Below are positions 20,640-35,400 of a stretch of 64,000 nt of DNA, in pieces. Numbering within the stretch: the first letter of the stretch is position 1; the number at the start of each line of letters is the position of its first letter. The notes beneath the pieces are model-generated. The model was not told where the DNA came from and searched no databases. It worked only from the letters and a program-made list of their open reading frames with translations. A program made the translations under genes and the position numbers. Source of the stretch: Reticulitermes lucifugus (Eukaryota > Arthropoda > Insecta > Blattodea > Rhinotermitidae); assembly GCA_026260175.1 (NCBI GenBank), contig JAKCWW010001052.1:1-64000 (forward strand), written 5' to 3'.

Positions 20640-22200
20640 CCAGAATGTGGAGGCATACTATCCTTTAGGAAAATGAAGCCATTGATTTCTGCTGTCTGTG
20701 GAACGTGAAGTTGTGGCAAATTCTGGAGGTCACTGTATCCTCCATGAACAGGAATAGGCCATTGATGCTGTCAAACATGGTACTGCACCACATGTTCACT
20801 ATTTAGTCATCTCACGTGTGCTCGGTTACAGCATACAAGTTTTCACTTCCCCATATTCTTCTGTTGTCATGGTTCTCAATATGTATATGAAAGGTGCTGT
20901 CTTCACTGAAATTAATGTTAAATTGAAGTGCCCCAGTGCTAACATGTATGTCACAAACTGGACTTGTTTAGGCTTGTCCTATGGCAGCATGTTATGTAGA
21001 CGCTGCATGTTATACTCATGAAGTTTGAGTTGTATACAATGTATCATGAACTTGGAATGCTTAATTAATTGTTTGCCTGTCATGTGGATTTTTTTTGGCT
21101 GCACTGAAATTATGGTCAGATCCATTTCACATAATCATTCAGCCTGCTGGGTGAATGAAAGTACCTTCAGACACACAAAATTGACATCAGAACACACGCT
21201 GACACACCAGCACATACTGTGCTTGCCGCTGTGGTGACGGTGTCATAGCTTTTTTTTTTCTGTGCTGTGTTTTCATCACAAATTAAGGTGCTTGTACTTG
21301 AAGGCAGGCATAATAATAAACCTGTATTAAACCTGGACATATTTGCTTGAGATGTATTTATAACAGTCATGACATGTTCTAATGATGCATTTCCAATAAT
21401 ATTATACCAAAACTATTGACACTGTATTAGTTGGAAAGAATAATTTGCAACAAGAATTGGTACAGTGGAAAGAAATTTTTTGATACTCCCCCCTATCTTT
21501 TTCTCGCTCTTTTTCATTGGGCTTTTGTCAACAGGCAGGGTTGTGCATTGGCATACATTGTCTGTAAGATTAGTGTGATCATATCTTTATACCTTAGGTG
21601 TTTATTATTTATTAAGAGGGTACATCTATAGGAAGTTGTGTTTGTGTTCATTGCCATATATTTACGATTGTTAAATTTCTGATGTCAATAAATAGTTTAA
21701 TCATGAAGAAAATGTTAAATGACCGATGTATTTGTTCATTTGAATTGTATGAGTCATGGACATTGAGAGTGGTTTGCACTTGGTGTTACAGATCAAGTTT
21801 TTGATTATCGGACTGTGTTGAATTCAGACCTTGAGTACTGGGATGATAAAGGCTTGAACATTTTTTGAGCTATGTTATGTTCCTGCTGTTGGTGTATGTA
21901 TGAAGAACAATTGTACTGATTGATTTGAAAACATATGAGAATTATATGAAATGTCATGTTTGCTGCGAAGTGAGGTAACGGGGTTCCCAAGGCACACTGT
22001 GAATTTCCAACACTGTTCACCCTCCGAGGCTTATCTTTGGCTCACAAACAGGAAACATGCAAGGATATGACCATGAGTGAGGAAACTGATTAGACGTCTC
22101 CGTAGTGCTGCACTATCACATAGTCTGCAGTCCTTGTATATGGGCTTAAGTTCTAAAGTTGTGTCTCTAATTGGGATGAGGCACCTTAGAAATAAATACT
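20640..22200. other. Intergenic, nothing recognised
   Basis: Short frames only, no recognisable repeat family. Confidence 0.5.
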
Positions 22201-22204
22201 TTTT

Positions 22205-22420
22205 TGTATGCTGGATTTGGAGTTCTCAGTATGCTAGATTTGGAGTTCTCAGTATGCTAGATTTCGAGTTCTCAGTATGCTAGATTTCGAGTTCTCAGAG
22301 CAGTGACTATGAAGATTGTCATCATCTGGGATATCGCACCGTGTAGTCTGGTAAAGATTCACCGACGTTTCGGAGGAACATATTGCTTTTATCTTCAGGG
22401 TAGGAGAGGATTCTACCCAG
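22205..22420 (+). repeat. Dispersed DVxPCSLV-type repeat, plus orientation, with a duplicated head
   Basis: Encodes VLRAVTMKIVIIWDIAPCSL then VKIHRRFGGTYCF. Its first part (TTCGAGTTCTCAG) is repeated as the 23-bp tandem array at 22208-22298, which runs straight into the element. Confidence 0.6.
22208..22298 (+). repeat. Tandem array, 23-bp unit, about four copies
   Basis: The unit is ATGCTAGATTTGGAGTTCTC plus AGT; later copies have TTTCGAG in place of TTTGGAG. It ends where the repeat body begins. Confidence 0.85.
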
Positions 22421-22600
22421 AACAAGTCTTATTCAGATGTGCCTTTAGAAGAGCCGTAAAGACAGAGGCAGTACATTACTCTGAGTCGTCAGTAAATTTA
22501 TAGATTAATAAATTTTTGTGGATATTTCCTGTGCCGAATTTTATGCAGATCGGACGAATGTGTAAAGTAGGTCGAGATTTTATTTACGCCCTTAGATAAA

Positions 22601-22945
22601 GTGTGGCCTTTACTGCACCTATTTTCCAGAAACGCGTCTGCGTTGTGTGGAGATCTGTATCGAATTTCACCCAGATGGGTCAAGAAACGTGGGAAGGACA
22701 GGTGCGAATCCGTTTGCGCCGTTAAGCAGGGTGTGATTGAGCCGATTTTTGCAAAATCCACGCTTGGTCGACTACTTGTTGTGAAGGAGTCCTACACTGA
22801 ATTTAATGAACATCCCAACGATGGTTTAGTTGCTGACACTAGGTCACAGACGGGGTTTCCACGTTCTTTTTACCACGTAAGGAACGCTAAAGCGAGTCAG
22901 AAACCTTTTGGACCCTATATAAATAGATGTCACCACAATCTTTGA
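22601..22945 (+). other. Unassigned open frame upstream of the sushi-MAM-SMB gene
   Basis: 114 codons beginning MWPLLHLFSRNASALCGDLY, in a CpG-richer stretch. No domain recognised and no Kozak-like start. More likely an open stretch in promoter-proximal or repeat DNA than a gene. Confidence 0.15.
22916..22926 (+). promoter_or_regulatory. TATA-like box upstream of the sushi-MAM-SMB gene
   Basis: TATATAAATAG, about 500 bp before the first coding ATG, at the edge of a locally CpG-richer stretch (about 22600-23050). A start site near 22950 would give a 5' UTR of about 470 nt. Inferred only. Confidence 0.25.
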
Positions 22946-23419
22946 AACAGGAAACAGACGCAAGCCTTCCACTGGTATTTCCTGTGTATAACGTATCGAT
23001 CCCACATCACAGCACAGCCAGTCAGAATAACTGAAATGATTGTAACATGCATCCAGTTGTTAACCACCTTAGCATGGCGTGCATACCCTGACGCTTGTAC
23101 AAGTTATATTCACAGAAATACCATGTCTAAAATCCGTTCAGAATAGTGTTTATGTGGAGTGTTATGTACGTTAAAAGAATGGTTTTGATTCGCTATACAA
23201 TATGTAATAATCTACTGAAGAACTGCTGTGTTTGATTATTTGCATCAGTCGCAGTTAATGATGTATTAATATTGTCTTCATATTGTAAATGCAGGCCTAC
23301 ACGTTTGCATACTTTCAAACAGCTGAGTTTCGTATGACTTTCATTCGTCCGTGCAAGAAAGACGTGGAAATGTTCTAAAGTCGTGAATAAAAAGTAGTAG
23401 TGTGTCATTCGTAAGAAAA

Positions 23420-23486
23420 ATGAAATTCTGTGTTGCATCATGTGTGTTCATGGCACTTTTCATCCTGATAGATTTCAGCGGTTCTG
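23420..23486 (+). CDS. Sushi-MAM-SMB gene, exon 1 (signal peptide)
   Basis: ATG in AAAATGAAA context. It encodes [20 protein letters not shown], a hydrophobic leader, and ends TCTG|GTGAGT in phase 1. The one leftover G joins AA of the next exon to give Glu just before the first sushi cysteine. Confidence 0.75.
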
Positions 23487-26400
23487 GTGAGTGATATTTT
23501 AATTATTTTACCGTATTTAGCAAGTAAAAGAAGGAATACCTTGTGTGGAGGTCACGTCTTGTGTGTCCGTCTGTGACTTAATGTCTGCACCTAAACCGTT
23601 AGATTTTTAAAATTCGGCTTTTGAGACTCACTAAATTATGTGAGGCAATTTCCGTTTTCATCCGTAGTAGTGATCCATAACAACGCCTACTTTACATACG
23701 GTCACAAATTACTATTTCATATATATTAAAAATTGCCAGTCTTTGAAACTGCCTACAAGATAAGCATGCATGACGTTCGTCAGCTGTTCGGATTTTTACC
23801 TTAGTCATGTGCTTGGCAATATTGTGTTAACGTCATCAGTTTTTCCCTTGTTTAACATCTTTATCTTTTAAGTCTGTTTTTTTTTAATTTAATTTTTAAA
23901 ACAAGCTTTTTATATAGCACCTCCACATTAGGTCGTAACTCATATTTTGGTAAAAGTTCATATGTTGAGATTGCTGCCTAACATTAGCAGGCCATTTAGG
24001 TTCCACACTATTACAAATCATACTTAACGTGAGGTCGTAAACGACATGCTTATGTAGCCTGTTTCAAATCATTATTCACATTCTGACAAAATTCTATGGC
24101 ATATCCATGCGAAGTTAGTCGACAATTTTGATTTTTAACAATATGTACATGTTTTCAAAGCCTTGTGTATATACGGCCATAAATGGACTTTTCCATTATG
24201 TCCTATAACCCAGTGATGGGCAACCCACGGCCCATGAGTGACATCGCTCAAGAAAAAGTAAAAGTGTTGAGTTTAAAATAATATTCCCAAAATAATTTTA
24301 GAATATATCGCTATATGTAAAACGCCTGGATTTTGAAGTGACCCGCGTCTAAAAGCGAGAGGTTGTGCTGGAACGATGCTATTATCGATCACAGATCTAT
24401 CGAGATATATAGCCCATCCCTAATTAAAACATTTCATTCGAGTTTTTCCGAATACTTTGTCGCAATGTTATTCAATTAATTAAACTTTATTGAACTATCG
24501 ATAAGATGCAGCAAGCCTGTTGAAAGAGCAATTACGATAGAGATATCTGCAATAAACTTCAGGTAACGTAATATGCGATTGACAGTTGATGTTTTTTTGT
24601 TAATAAACAGCTTTCGAGGCCTTTAAAGAGTATCCTAAATATCCAATGGTCTGTGATTGGGGCTTTCACGATGACAGTAAGTTACGAGGACAATCGTTTG
24701 ATCGTACTGAACCCATGATATGTTTTACTTTTCTCCCTTCAAAAAGATGGGTTTCAGCTGTGTTTGCAAGGAAATAGTTTAACAACAATTATTCCAATTA
24801 CTTCATCAATCATAACGAATGAAGAAACTTCATACGTCATGGATTAGCGCTATTCGCACACACCAGTACGTTAGTATTGGGCAAATTCATGAGGATTTGG
24901 AGGTTGCGTCTATCGCTGACCACATCAGAGCCCTGGCTGAGAATTTCGACTCAAAGCCGATGCGGGGAACCCCTTGATTCGGCAACTTGTTAGGCACTTG
25001 TGCCGATCAAGGTCTACGTTAGGTCACGGACGTACTAGTAACCAAAGGTCGGCAGGGTAATCGTGGCTGCCTGTAATAAGGCGGCCAAGTCGACTGAACG
25101 ATTAGTGTTTGACACTAATCCTCTCCAATGACATTTTCGTCAGTTGCGAGGTATATGCTAGGGTATAGACACAGACTGCTTCCTCCCAACACCGAGGCCT
25201 TCGGCTGACGTGACTTCGCCACATTCACAGAGACCGTTGACCAATACGATCACAGCCTGTCTAGGTGCAATCCCCAGAGATCCATCCAACCAAAGTTTTT
25301 CTCCCAAAGTACTAACTGCAAGATGGGAGCCTTCTCACACCAGCAGCAAAAGTAGTATGAACATGTCAGAGTCTTCAGCCACGGTGAGCAAACTTGTTAT
25401 TGTAACCCACTGGCATTTAAAATTTATAAGGTAGCGTTTTCACACTCCAGCTATGCGTTGTGTATGCAGGAGTGGCTAAACTGAGAAACGGACATCAAAT
25501 TACACTTTTCACAAGTCTCCATCCTTAGTTCTTTGGGTGATTGGTTTATGCCTCATTCGCACTGAAGATGGCCACTGCAGTGTATGATATACCACTGAAC
25601 AGCTTCAATACAGGATATAGCTGAACACTGAAAACTGAAGTTGCACATCAGTGATATAGAGGCCACAAAAACGTCGTGATGAAACTATTCATGATGTTGT
25701 TTTGTGTAACTGAACATAGAATTGTACAGTTACGGTCAGAGTACCGTGCTAAAAATGACTGAACACAAAGCAGAGCTTGAGGGAGAGATGTATGAATCCT
25801 CAAATATTCAAAAGTTGTTAAATAGATTATGCAGTAAACTAAAGCGTGAATCCAAAGATAAATAACTCCTCCACAATATATAAAAAATCTATCACGATGA
25901 GCAGTTCGCAGCACTCCATGCTGGAGGAGAACATAGAAATTGTGTAGAATACAGAAGTGACAAGGTTGAGTTTCCTGTGAGAGAGAGTAAATAAGGACTC
26001 CATATTCAGCTTTTAATGAAAACTTTGTGTACTTGCAGCACCAATAGTCAGGAATAGATGCCTATCACCTAATCTCATGAATGGCCGAGTACGGGTGATG
26101 TCTAGAGGTCGCACCGCCAGATTCAGATGTAACCAAACATTCCAGCTGTTGGGAGAAAAGTACGCAACATGTTTGCGTGGGGTATGGGATATGATTCCCA
26201 TCTGTGTTAGTAAGTGAAGAATAATGGTTATGGCATTATTTTATTTCCAACAGGAGGGGGGGTTTTAGTTATTTATTTATGTCTTTAAAAGAGAGTGATA
26301 AATCTTCGGTCTTCTGGGGTATTACACGACGCCGCGTAATACCCCAGAAGACCGCTGATTTCATCGACCCCGCAGCGGAAGCCAGAAATCAAGGGAAGAG

Positions 26401-29400
26401 AGTGATATATTAGTTGGGAAAGGAAAATTTCATTATCCTCACTTCTAGAAGTTTTTTTTAATTTTGTAATTTTAAGTATTGAAAAGGTTTTTCTTCATGA
26501 GCCAGAAAGACTGTAAAGACACTAGCTGTCTGAAAGAAATCCATAGCACACATAATCAGACAGATGACAATGCAGTAAAGTTTTTAATTTAAATAATTCA
26601 TTCAATAATTATAATATATTTTAGTTTTGTAATGAAAAGTATGAAATGTTCTTAATGGTATGTGTCATTTCAAGTAAAATCCCTAACATCTTTATTGTGT
26701 AAAATAGTATAAAGGATGCCGTAAATTTGAAAATTTTTCATTTGATCTATGTACAGTCTGAGTATCAGCCCCCTGTTGTGAACAGAATACTGTGTTTGCT
26801 TGAGCAGAATTGTGAGGCTGTCATTATTTTAGGTGCAAGGATTAATTAAAGATGATTTGTTTACAGAACCAGGTTGTTTCCCATTGCCATCCCTGAAAAA
26901 TGGACAGATACTTGAAAGCTACAAGGGTGCAGTTGTCAGGTTACTGTGTAACCCTGGATATGCTTTATTCGGATCATCATTTATGTATTGTAATGGTGAT
27001 GTGTGGAATGGTACCATTTCTGAGTGTACAGGTGATCTGTTTTCTGTTTCAGATTAAGTTATCAATGAGAAATTTCTAAATGAGTATGCTTACAGTTTTC
27101 AGCCGTCAGGCTTATTTGCGTTATAATAGTATTGTGTATTTCTTCTTGTCCATGTGGCTGGAACTATGGTGCTGGGGTCATTATTTTCATGATCACTTCA
27201 CAGCCTCTGAGAAGTTGGTTCAGACGTGGTGTGACTTTGAGTCACAAGATCTGTGTGGTTGGACACAGGACCCACATCACAACTTTGACTGGAGCAGACA
27301 GAATTTCCAGACCCCATCAGGAAATGTTGGCACTGGCCCGTCATTTGATCATACACTGGGTCCAGGCAGAGGTGGTTAGTGGTTATTTTAAATCTAATGT
27401 TCAGAGAATGCATGTTTAAGTAGCTAAGGTAATGTCGTTATCACTGATTGTCAGCACTTTTCCTAACCTAATTTTACTCGTAGCCTGGAATATGTCAATA
27501 CATAGGTCTGATTTATGTAGGAACCTGAATTTGATTGTTCTGTGTCCAGAAGTCAGAAAATGTGGTAGCTTTTTGCTGTCCAATTTATTTTCACCATCCT
27601 CAGTAGGTGTAGCAATGGCTAGGCTAGAGCAGATTCCTCCCTCCTTGTACTGTTCCACTGTTCCTGTCAGGTGATAGAAACTACAACTTTCACCTCTTGT
27701 GTGTAGAAAAGCTTTAGGAGGGGGTTGCAGGGAGGTGTGTACAGGAATTTTCCTCTTGCCCATGTCATACAAGAATGAAAAGTGAAATCTCCTTTTTTTT
27801 CCCCTCATAATTCTGTTCCCTCTGCACCCTTCCCAAAAAAAGTTAAAGAAGTAAAGTTTTTTGTGTGTTTATGTGTCATGAAGATGTATGGGAGAATAGA
27901 GGTATAACTTCGTACGTTCTTAACCAGGGCAGTAGATAGAGGTGAGATCGTATGTGTGATATCTTGAAAATCTAAACACCCAGCAAAGTAGGTTTCATAC
28001 TTTACCTGATGACAAAAGCGGGGCTAACTTTCCAAATATCGTGCTTTAACCAAAACAAGGTGATGGAAAATATCCAATGTATGTGTCAGTTTATTGAAGT
28101 GCTTTGTCACAGGAGAGTAAGGAAAGAACATACGAAAAGTGAGTTTTATTATTTTTCTTCAGGGTACTACATGTTCATAGAGTCATCAAGCCCTCGCATG
28201 GAGAACGACACAGCACGTCTCTATTCTCCTATCTATGCCTCACAGTTGACTGCAAGTCAACCATCTTGTTTTATATTCTGGTACCATATGTATGGTTCTA
28301 CAACAGGTATGTTGCCCAGCTGCATGTTTTGTGTTGTAATAGTAGAAGTCGACAGCTGAAAATATCCTGATGGAACTGAATCCAGTCACATTATCCCCTC
28401 AAGGTTCGGTTCAAAATCGTTATTTCATACTTACTTCTGTCTGTAAAATTGTTTATTGATCCTCTTAGATTTATACATCAAAACTTTTTGCAAGTTTATT
28501 GTTTTCACCACATTTAAACCCATTGATTCGGTACGTACATTCTATTTCATATTTGGGGAGGCCAGGGTTCAGTCCGTAAGGCTGGGTATTTTGACTGAGA
28601 TTTTTAGTTGTTTTCATGCTATATGAATTTATAGATTATTTGATTATGTTGTGGCTGCTGCAGGGTTTAGTTGGTGACAGATGATATGCACAGATGATTG
28701 TGGAGTTAATGGGTTGCTGCTAATAAGTTAGTCCTGAATCTAGACAAAACAAATATAATGAAATTTGTAATGAATAATTCACCACATTGTGCATTGACTA
28801 TTGGTTATAAAGATAAGTATATAGAAGAAACGGTAAATACAAAATTTCTTAGCTTACAACTTGATAACCACGTAAATTGGAAGAATCATATTGATCAAAT
28901 GATTCCTAAATTAAGTGGAGTATGGTATGCAGTAAGGTTACTGTTCCATGTCAGCAACATTAACACTCTAAAATCAATTTATTTCACCTATTTTCACTCT
29001 ATTATAAAGTACAGAACAATTTTCTGGGGTAATTCTTCCAACAGCAGGAAGATATTTACTTTACAAAAGAAAATCGTCAGAATTATGGTTGGTGCATGTC
29101 CTAGAACTCCATGTAGAAATCTGTCTAAAAAATAAGAGATTTTATCTGTTCCATGCCAATGTATATTTTTATTAATGAACTTCTTTGTTAATAGTCAAGA
29201 AACATTTCAAACAAATTTGTCAGTACATAGTATTCATACAAGGAATAAGCACCATCTTCATAGACCAATTGTCAACCTATCTTTTTTCAGAAAAGTGCAG
29301 TCTATTCTGGTATCAGAATTTTCAACAGTTTACCACATAGTCTCACAAGTCTTAAGTATGAAAAGGTGCAATTTAAAGCGGCACTAAGAAGATACATAAA

Positions 29401-32400
29401 TGCACACTCCTTTTACTCTGTAGATGAATTTTTGTGTGTGTACGACCTATAATACTGTATGTAAAGTGTTTATAATATTTTGCGCTGTAAAATTCTGTAT
29501 ATTTTTTGCATGTTTATGACTTATTCCACATCCTGTTGTCTTGCGACAAACTTACTGACAAGTCTCCATTGCCCAGTGGTTCATCAGCTGATGTGATGTC
29601 ACAATTACTCAGCAAACAAGAGTAGAGTGCAGAGACATATTTCTGCCCAACTTTACACTGCCTTGTAATGTCTTACTTGATCAGCTGGCAGGGTGTCATA
29701 CTGGTTCTGTGGTATAAGCCTGCCAGGGGCGCCCATCTGTAAAGGGCGCTAAGACGTCACTGGAATAATCAGATATATGTTGCTAGTAAACTCAGGTTTT
29801 CACATGTGAAAGAATTTCTCCTAAAATATTCTGCAGTTTAGGCATGCACCCTCAAAAAGGTTTATCAGCCCTGTCCTAGGCAGAAAAGTTTAAAGAATGT
29901 TGGTTTGAAGGGGTGCCATATTACTGGCCTGTCTGGGCCACCCATGTCTTGGGCTGGCCCTGATTTCACCCACCCTTTATGGGTGCACATCAGCGATAAC
30001 AATTCCCCCTTCAAGTGCCATGGCCCTTTTGTATCTGGTAAATGAAGCATTTCTCTCTCACCAAGTGTTTAAGATTTTGTTCATAATTATAAACTTGTCA
30101 TATGAATGTAATTATTCTTGTATTTTGTTTTGATTTCAGGCTCACTTCATGTGTATATTAAGCCTGAAAATACTGAGTTTGGTGGTGCATTGTTGCCGAG
30201 ATTTACCAAGTCTGGAGATCAGGGCAACCAGTGGCACCAGGCTGTTGTTTTGCTCCCAAGCATAAATGAATCTTTTCAGGTAGGTTTACAGAAGAATCTG
30301 CTTCTGAAACACTAATATAGGGCTCCTGTTTTCTGTATTAGGGTTTAGCAAAGTGTTTGATGTATGAGATTTTAGGTTCTCATGGTAATGATACATTCAC
30401 TTTTTTTACTTATCACTTTAGGAACAGTGCAATGAGGCAGGCTTTCTTTCACATTTCCTTTGGTGCACAGCTCACTTTTTCTCCATCGTTCACTCGTTAT
30501 TGTCATTATGAACACAGTATTGCCGTAATAATTACTAAAATATTAGAATGATCTGCAGAATTCATAAGGCTTTGTAATAGGTCTATGGTACCAAACACAC
30601 TAAGAAACAGACTACTTCTGCAAAATAATGTCAGCTTTTGGTACGAGTTACAGTCACACTTAAAATTGGAATGTCTACAAATAGGAGATGTACTTGAATG
30701 GTAAATCCCATTATTATGTCAATATAAAAGAGCATTCCAAAAACAGAAATTTTCATAACAGTAATGAGAATAAAGTAAGGTATGAAAAGTCTAAAGGAAA
30801 GAATCTTTACGTCATACAGAGCTGAATCTCCTGAACTCACAGATCTCCAGTTGAGAAACACTGATCTGTAAATAATGATATGTACCACAATTACCTGAAT
30901 GTAAGGTGACAATGTTTGCTTAATTTATCATCTGAATAATGGGTTGTTGCCGTGTAGTTGAGCATGAATTTAAACATGCTGTACATGTATTTGCCCGAAA
31001 ATTTAAGATTGTGAATATACTATACGAAATTTTTGTGCAGGTGATAATAGAGGCAGTTCGTGGTGCTGGATATGTCAGTGATATTGCAATTGATGATGTG
31101 AAGGTTGCAAATGGGAGTGAATGTCTGTCAGCAGTAACATGGCCACCTTTCCCTACAGAACTTGATGATCAAAGTGAGTGACTTGGACAGATATGCTTCT
31201 GATGCCAATCAAATATTTGAATACTTCTTCTGCTGCATTACTGTATTTATATTTTCAAGTTCGGATGTTTTATGCAGATCAGCATGTGTTTCCACGAGGT
31301 TGCCAATGTCATTGCACCAGTTTTTTTACATGCTAATTAAATTTGAATGCTGTTTAAACAGATTATGCAGCATTGTTTGTACATTCAGCTGTAAAATAAA
31401 GTAGATTAGTTTATTTTTTAAATTTTCTGTAATTCTGTATACAAGTCATTGGCATTCTGTCTTGAACAGCATTGAAAATGGCTACCCTGCTCCAGATCAA
31501 AAACGAAATATTTCAGCAAATGCACATTTATCAATATGCAAAGTTTATCCTTTAGCCATATATCTGTCTAGTGGTTCAAATCCTTATTGTTCAGAATAGA
31601 GATGATCTATCTTAACACCAGTATTCCGCATATCACAGTTGTGTGGATATTGAAGAGTGGAAAAATATGCAGTAAGTACAAACCTAACAACCGTCACTGT
31701 GCTGTACATGAGACTGCTCTCATAAGCAGATGCGAATTAAATGTGAGACCCAGAGGAGAAGCATTTGGAAGAAATTATAATGCCGTGTGGCATTACATAC
31801 CAAATGACAGAAATGTTTCTCTTATAAGTTATGTGTAAACTACTTCTGCATTCTTGTGGCAGATGGTGGTGGAAATGAGATCTACGACAGCACACAGAGC
31901 TGCAGATTGCGGTGCACACGAACTCTTATAAATATAAAAGCCTCAACACTTGAGACATCGATACTGGCAGAATGTGAATGTCATGCTGGATGTCTGCAGA
32001 CTGCAACATGCTGTCCTGACTATGCATCATACTGCATGCTGGGTAAGTCACACTTTGTAGTACTGCACTGTGATTTTTCGTTTGTTAAATTGTGCATTTA
32101 TTTACATTTAATTTTATGTATTTCTTATTTTTTAATATATTATTTAACTTTTAACATTTGATGTGCATGTCTTAAAACTGTGCTGGTTTAGAAAACACAT
32201 CATAATTACCACAAATTGTCATACCGTACTACTTGAAGATGACAACTACTGTTCCAGTTTCGTCTATATTTGTTACATACAGGCAGAAAATGTAGTTGTC
32301 AGTAGGCCTGAATTCATTTCTTCAAGTGCCTATACATTTATATAAAGACTTTAGCATATCCTAATCAGACTTTAAACTCATGTTTTAATTTTCATGGTGA

Positions 32401-35400
32401 TTACTACTTTCACAACAATTGTAATGTAATTGTAATTGCACTGCTGTTTGTCTGTTTACCATGCTTCTCACTTGACATATACTTGTATCTGTGCTGTATA
32501 GAATATTTCTTATCTTTCAGCGACATCATTAGACACATGGAAAATAACTAAATCTACAAGCCGTCCATATCCTCCTCCTCCACCCTTACCTCCACTTCCA
32601 CCATTCCCATCACCAGACTTGCCAATAGCTCCTGCAAACACCCAAACCTCTCTTAACTTTGAAATTACGACAGAATTACCTAAGCCACTGGAAAATACAG
32701 AAGTGCCTGACATGTCCTACAAACCTATTCAACCGACATTGGCACAAGGTGGATTAGAAGAACATACGAGTTCCACAACAAAGTTAAATAAACGCATCCC
32801 TATCCCAACTGATCCTACACCTTTAATCTTACAACCACCTACTGCTGTACACATACCTAAGAAACCATCAGTAATTCCTAAAGGTGATAAATCAAGTGTA
32901 TGGTTCAGCACTGCAAATCCAGTAAACACCACCATTGCACCTCACTCCACAGTGTTTCCTTTTGCTGCTTCACAAAGGCCAAATGCAATTGTGACAGAGT
33001 TAAACAAAGCTGTTGCTACTGAATCAGTAAACACCGTAACTAACAAAACATGGTCCACTTCTTACATAACATTAAGAATGCCGACAGTATCCGTTCCTAG
33101 GAGCTCAAGTGTAATTGCCACAACTTTTCTAGTGCCACAACAATTTTCAACACCTCTTAAAGCAACTTCAGTAACTCAGATACGTCCCAAAGTAGCCCAG
33201 TCTACTAGGAAACCAGTAGATATGTCAGTTATACCAGTGACAAAGCTTAAAGAAACTACAGAAACAAGTACACCAACAGTGCCATTGCTAATCACTCGTG
33301 GCTCTACTATTCCAAGAGAAACTCCAGAGGTCACAGAGCAGCTGAAGTATTCAGTGTCATCTACAGAAGTGTCCTGGATGAACGTTACAAGAGGTAAAAA
33401 CTTACCATTAAGTTACTAAACTTTTTTAAACCATTGGCATACTTTGACATATATATATAAAATGTTTGCCCAGCATGTGTGTCACCGGAAGTAAATCAGA
33501 ATATCGTGACTTTGGGCAATATATGTGGTTTATGTACAAAGAGTTTGGTGATAAGCATTAGACATTTATTTTTAAAATTTTGAATTGATTTTCTGTGACA
33601 AATTTGAGTTAACAGAATACATTAACATGCCAAGGGATTGAATGAAAGCACCCACATTAAGGGACATAGTTAAAGTTTGATTCAGTCAATCAATTCAAGA
33701 AAAAAAAAGTTCTAGGACTGAAGCTATCTAGGGCAGGGCTTAGAAAATAGGCATCTGAACATGTACAGTAAATGTGTATATATATATGTATGATTTGGGG
33801 TATTTGCAGTCATGACGTGCGTACGACTGCAATTAGGCAGGTAGGTTGATGCCAGTAGCTTTGAAGAACACCTCACAGGGTGTGAGATGGACACTGATGA
33901 CCGCCATAGATGTAATTGTGTTAATATGAAAAGTGTTAATTTTTCACATAATATATTACTTCATGGTATGCATGCTTATGCCTGTAATACAATGTGAAAT
34001 TCTGTGATGTTATGACCAATAATCACTTATGGCTATTATGAAGTGTATAGGTTGAGTTCCTATTTATGTTTGTTTTCATAATGATGCTTCCAGGGGTTAA
34101 TTCTGTGTAGTTTTTATAGTTTTGTATGGTAAGATGACTCTGTATGATGAAGTGGTCCATTTTAAGGTACTGTTACAGTATTTTCTAAGAGACCAAACAA
34201 AAGCGGCATCATTTTTGTCAGAATGTCTCACCTGTGGGCTAAGAATTTACCCATGGACTCCCAAGCTAATCACTACACAATGACATACTTTCCCTTACCT
34301 GTAGCAAGACAGCCTCTTACTAACAGCAATCAATAAAACACACCTCTATCTTTCTGCCTTAAAAACAGGTTTTCACTGTCTTTCCATCCTACAGCAGTTA
34401 GTTTGCCCCTTGTGTGTTCTGTTTCTTGTTTCCCGGTATCTGGATCAGTAGTATGGCTGTCAACTACAGTTCTGTTGATTATATTTGAATATACACTCCA
34501 AGACATGTTAATGTCCTAGTACATTTTCTCCAGGTGAATGACCTCAAAACATGGTTGACTGCAGTAAAATGTTAATGATTTGTGGGCCTTATTAAACACA
34601 ATAGTATTTTCAAATGACAGTCAACTTCATTACAAATAACAGTATTTAAGGTATACTTTCAAAGTTTCAATTTATATTCCTTCTGAAATCCAATTTTGTG
34701 TTTTGTGCAGGGCAGAAATGGATATTAGCAAGGAGAGGGCCAGATCCTAAGCAGAAACAAGTCCTCTCACAGTCAGCAATTGTTGGGATATTGGTTACAG
34801 CAATACTAATTGTTACTGTGGTGGCAGTCACCATTTACTTTGTTGTAAGAAACAGGTACTCCTTGCTCAGTAAGATTTTCATTTTATTTGCAACTAGACG
34901 TTTCACTGCTGTATGCAGTGTAACTGCTGCAATACAGTATGTGCACAAATATGGTCACTGCAGCGCACAGCTGTTGAACCCGCAGTATGTCTCTGAGGTA
35001 TCGTTTGAGGAATATTGTACAATTAAGGTGGTTGGCCATTCCCAGTATGGTAGGTTCCAAACCAAAATTTACTGACACTGATGAATGTACAGACAATATT
35101 CTCCTTCTTCCTTCTTTGATACAACATTTCCACTTCCTATTGGTCATCTCACAACCAAAATTTAAGCATGTATAATTTTAAATTTTTTGTGTCATTGCGT
35201 GTCACTATTCCTCTTCGATCACTGAAAAATGTATTTTGCATACTATAGTTTTATTATTGTGCCCTTGTCTTTTTCTAGTCTATAAGATGTTATTTTATAA
35301 TAATTTCACACAGTAATAAAATAACTAAAGTATATAAAGTGCCTGACATAGGTACATTTTTACCAATATAAAATTGTGGAAAATATTCCAGGTAAAACAC

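Larger units (their letters stand above)
23487..26866 (+). other. Sushi-MAM-SMB gene intron 1 (3.4 kb)
   Basis: Holds a hAT-like end (24212 on), a LINE ORF2 tail (24825-25130), an unassigned open frame (25150-25434), and a 19-bp perfect hairpin (26307-26354). No further exon is needed, because the split Glu codon joins directly across the intron. Confidence 0.55.
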
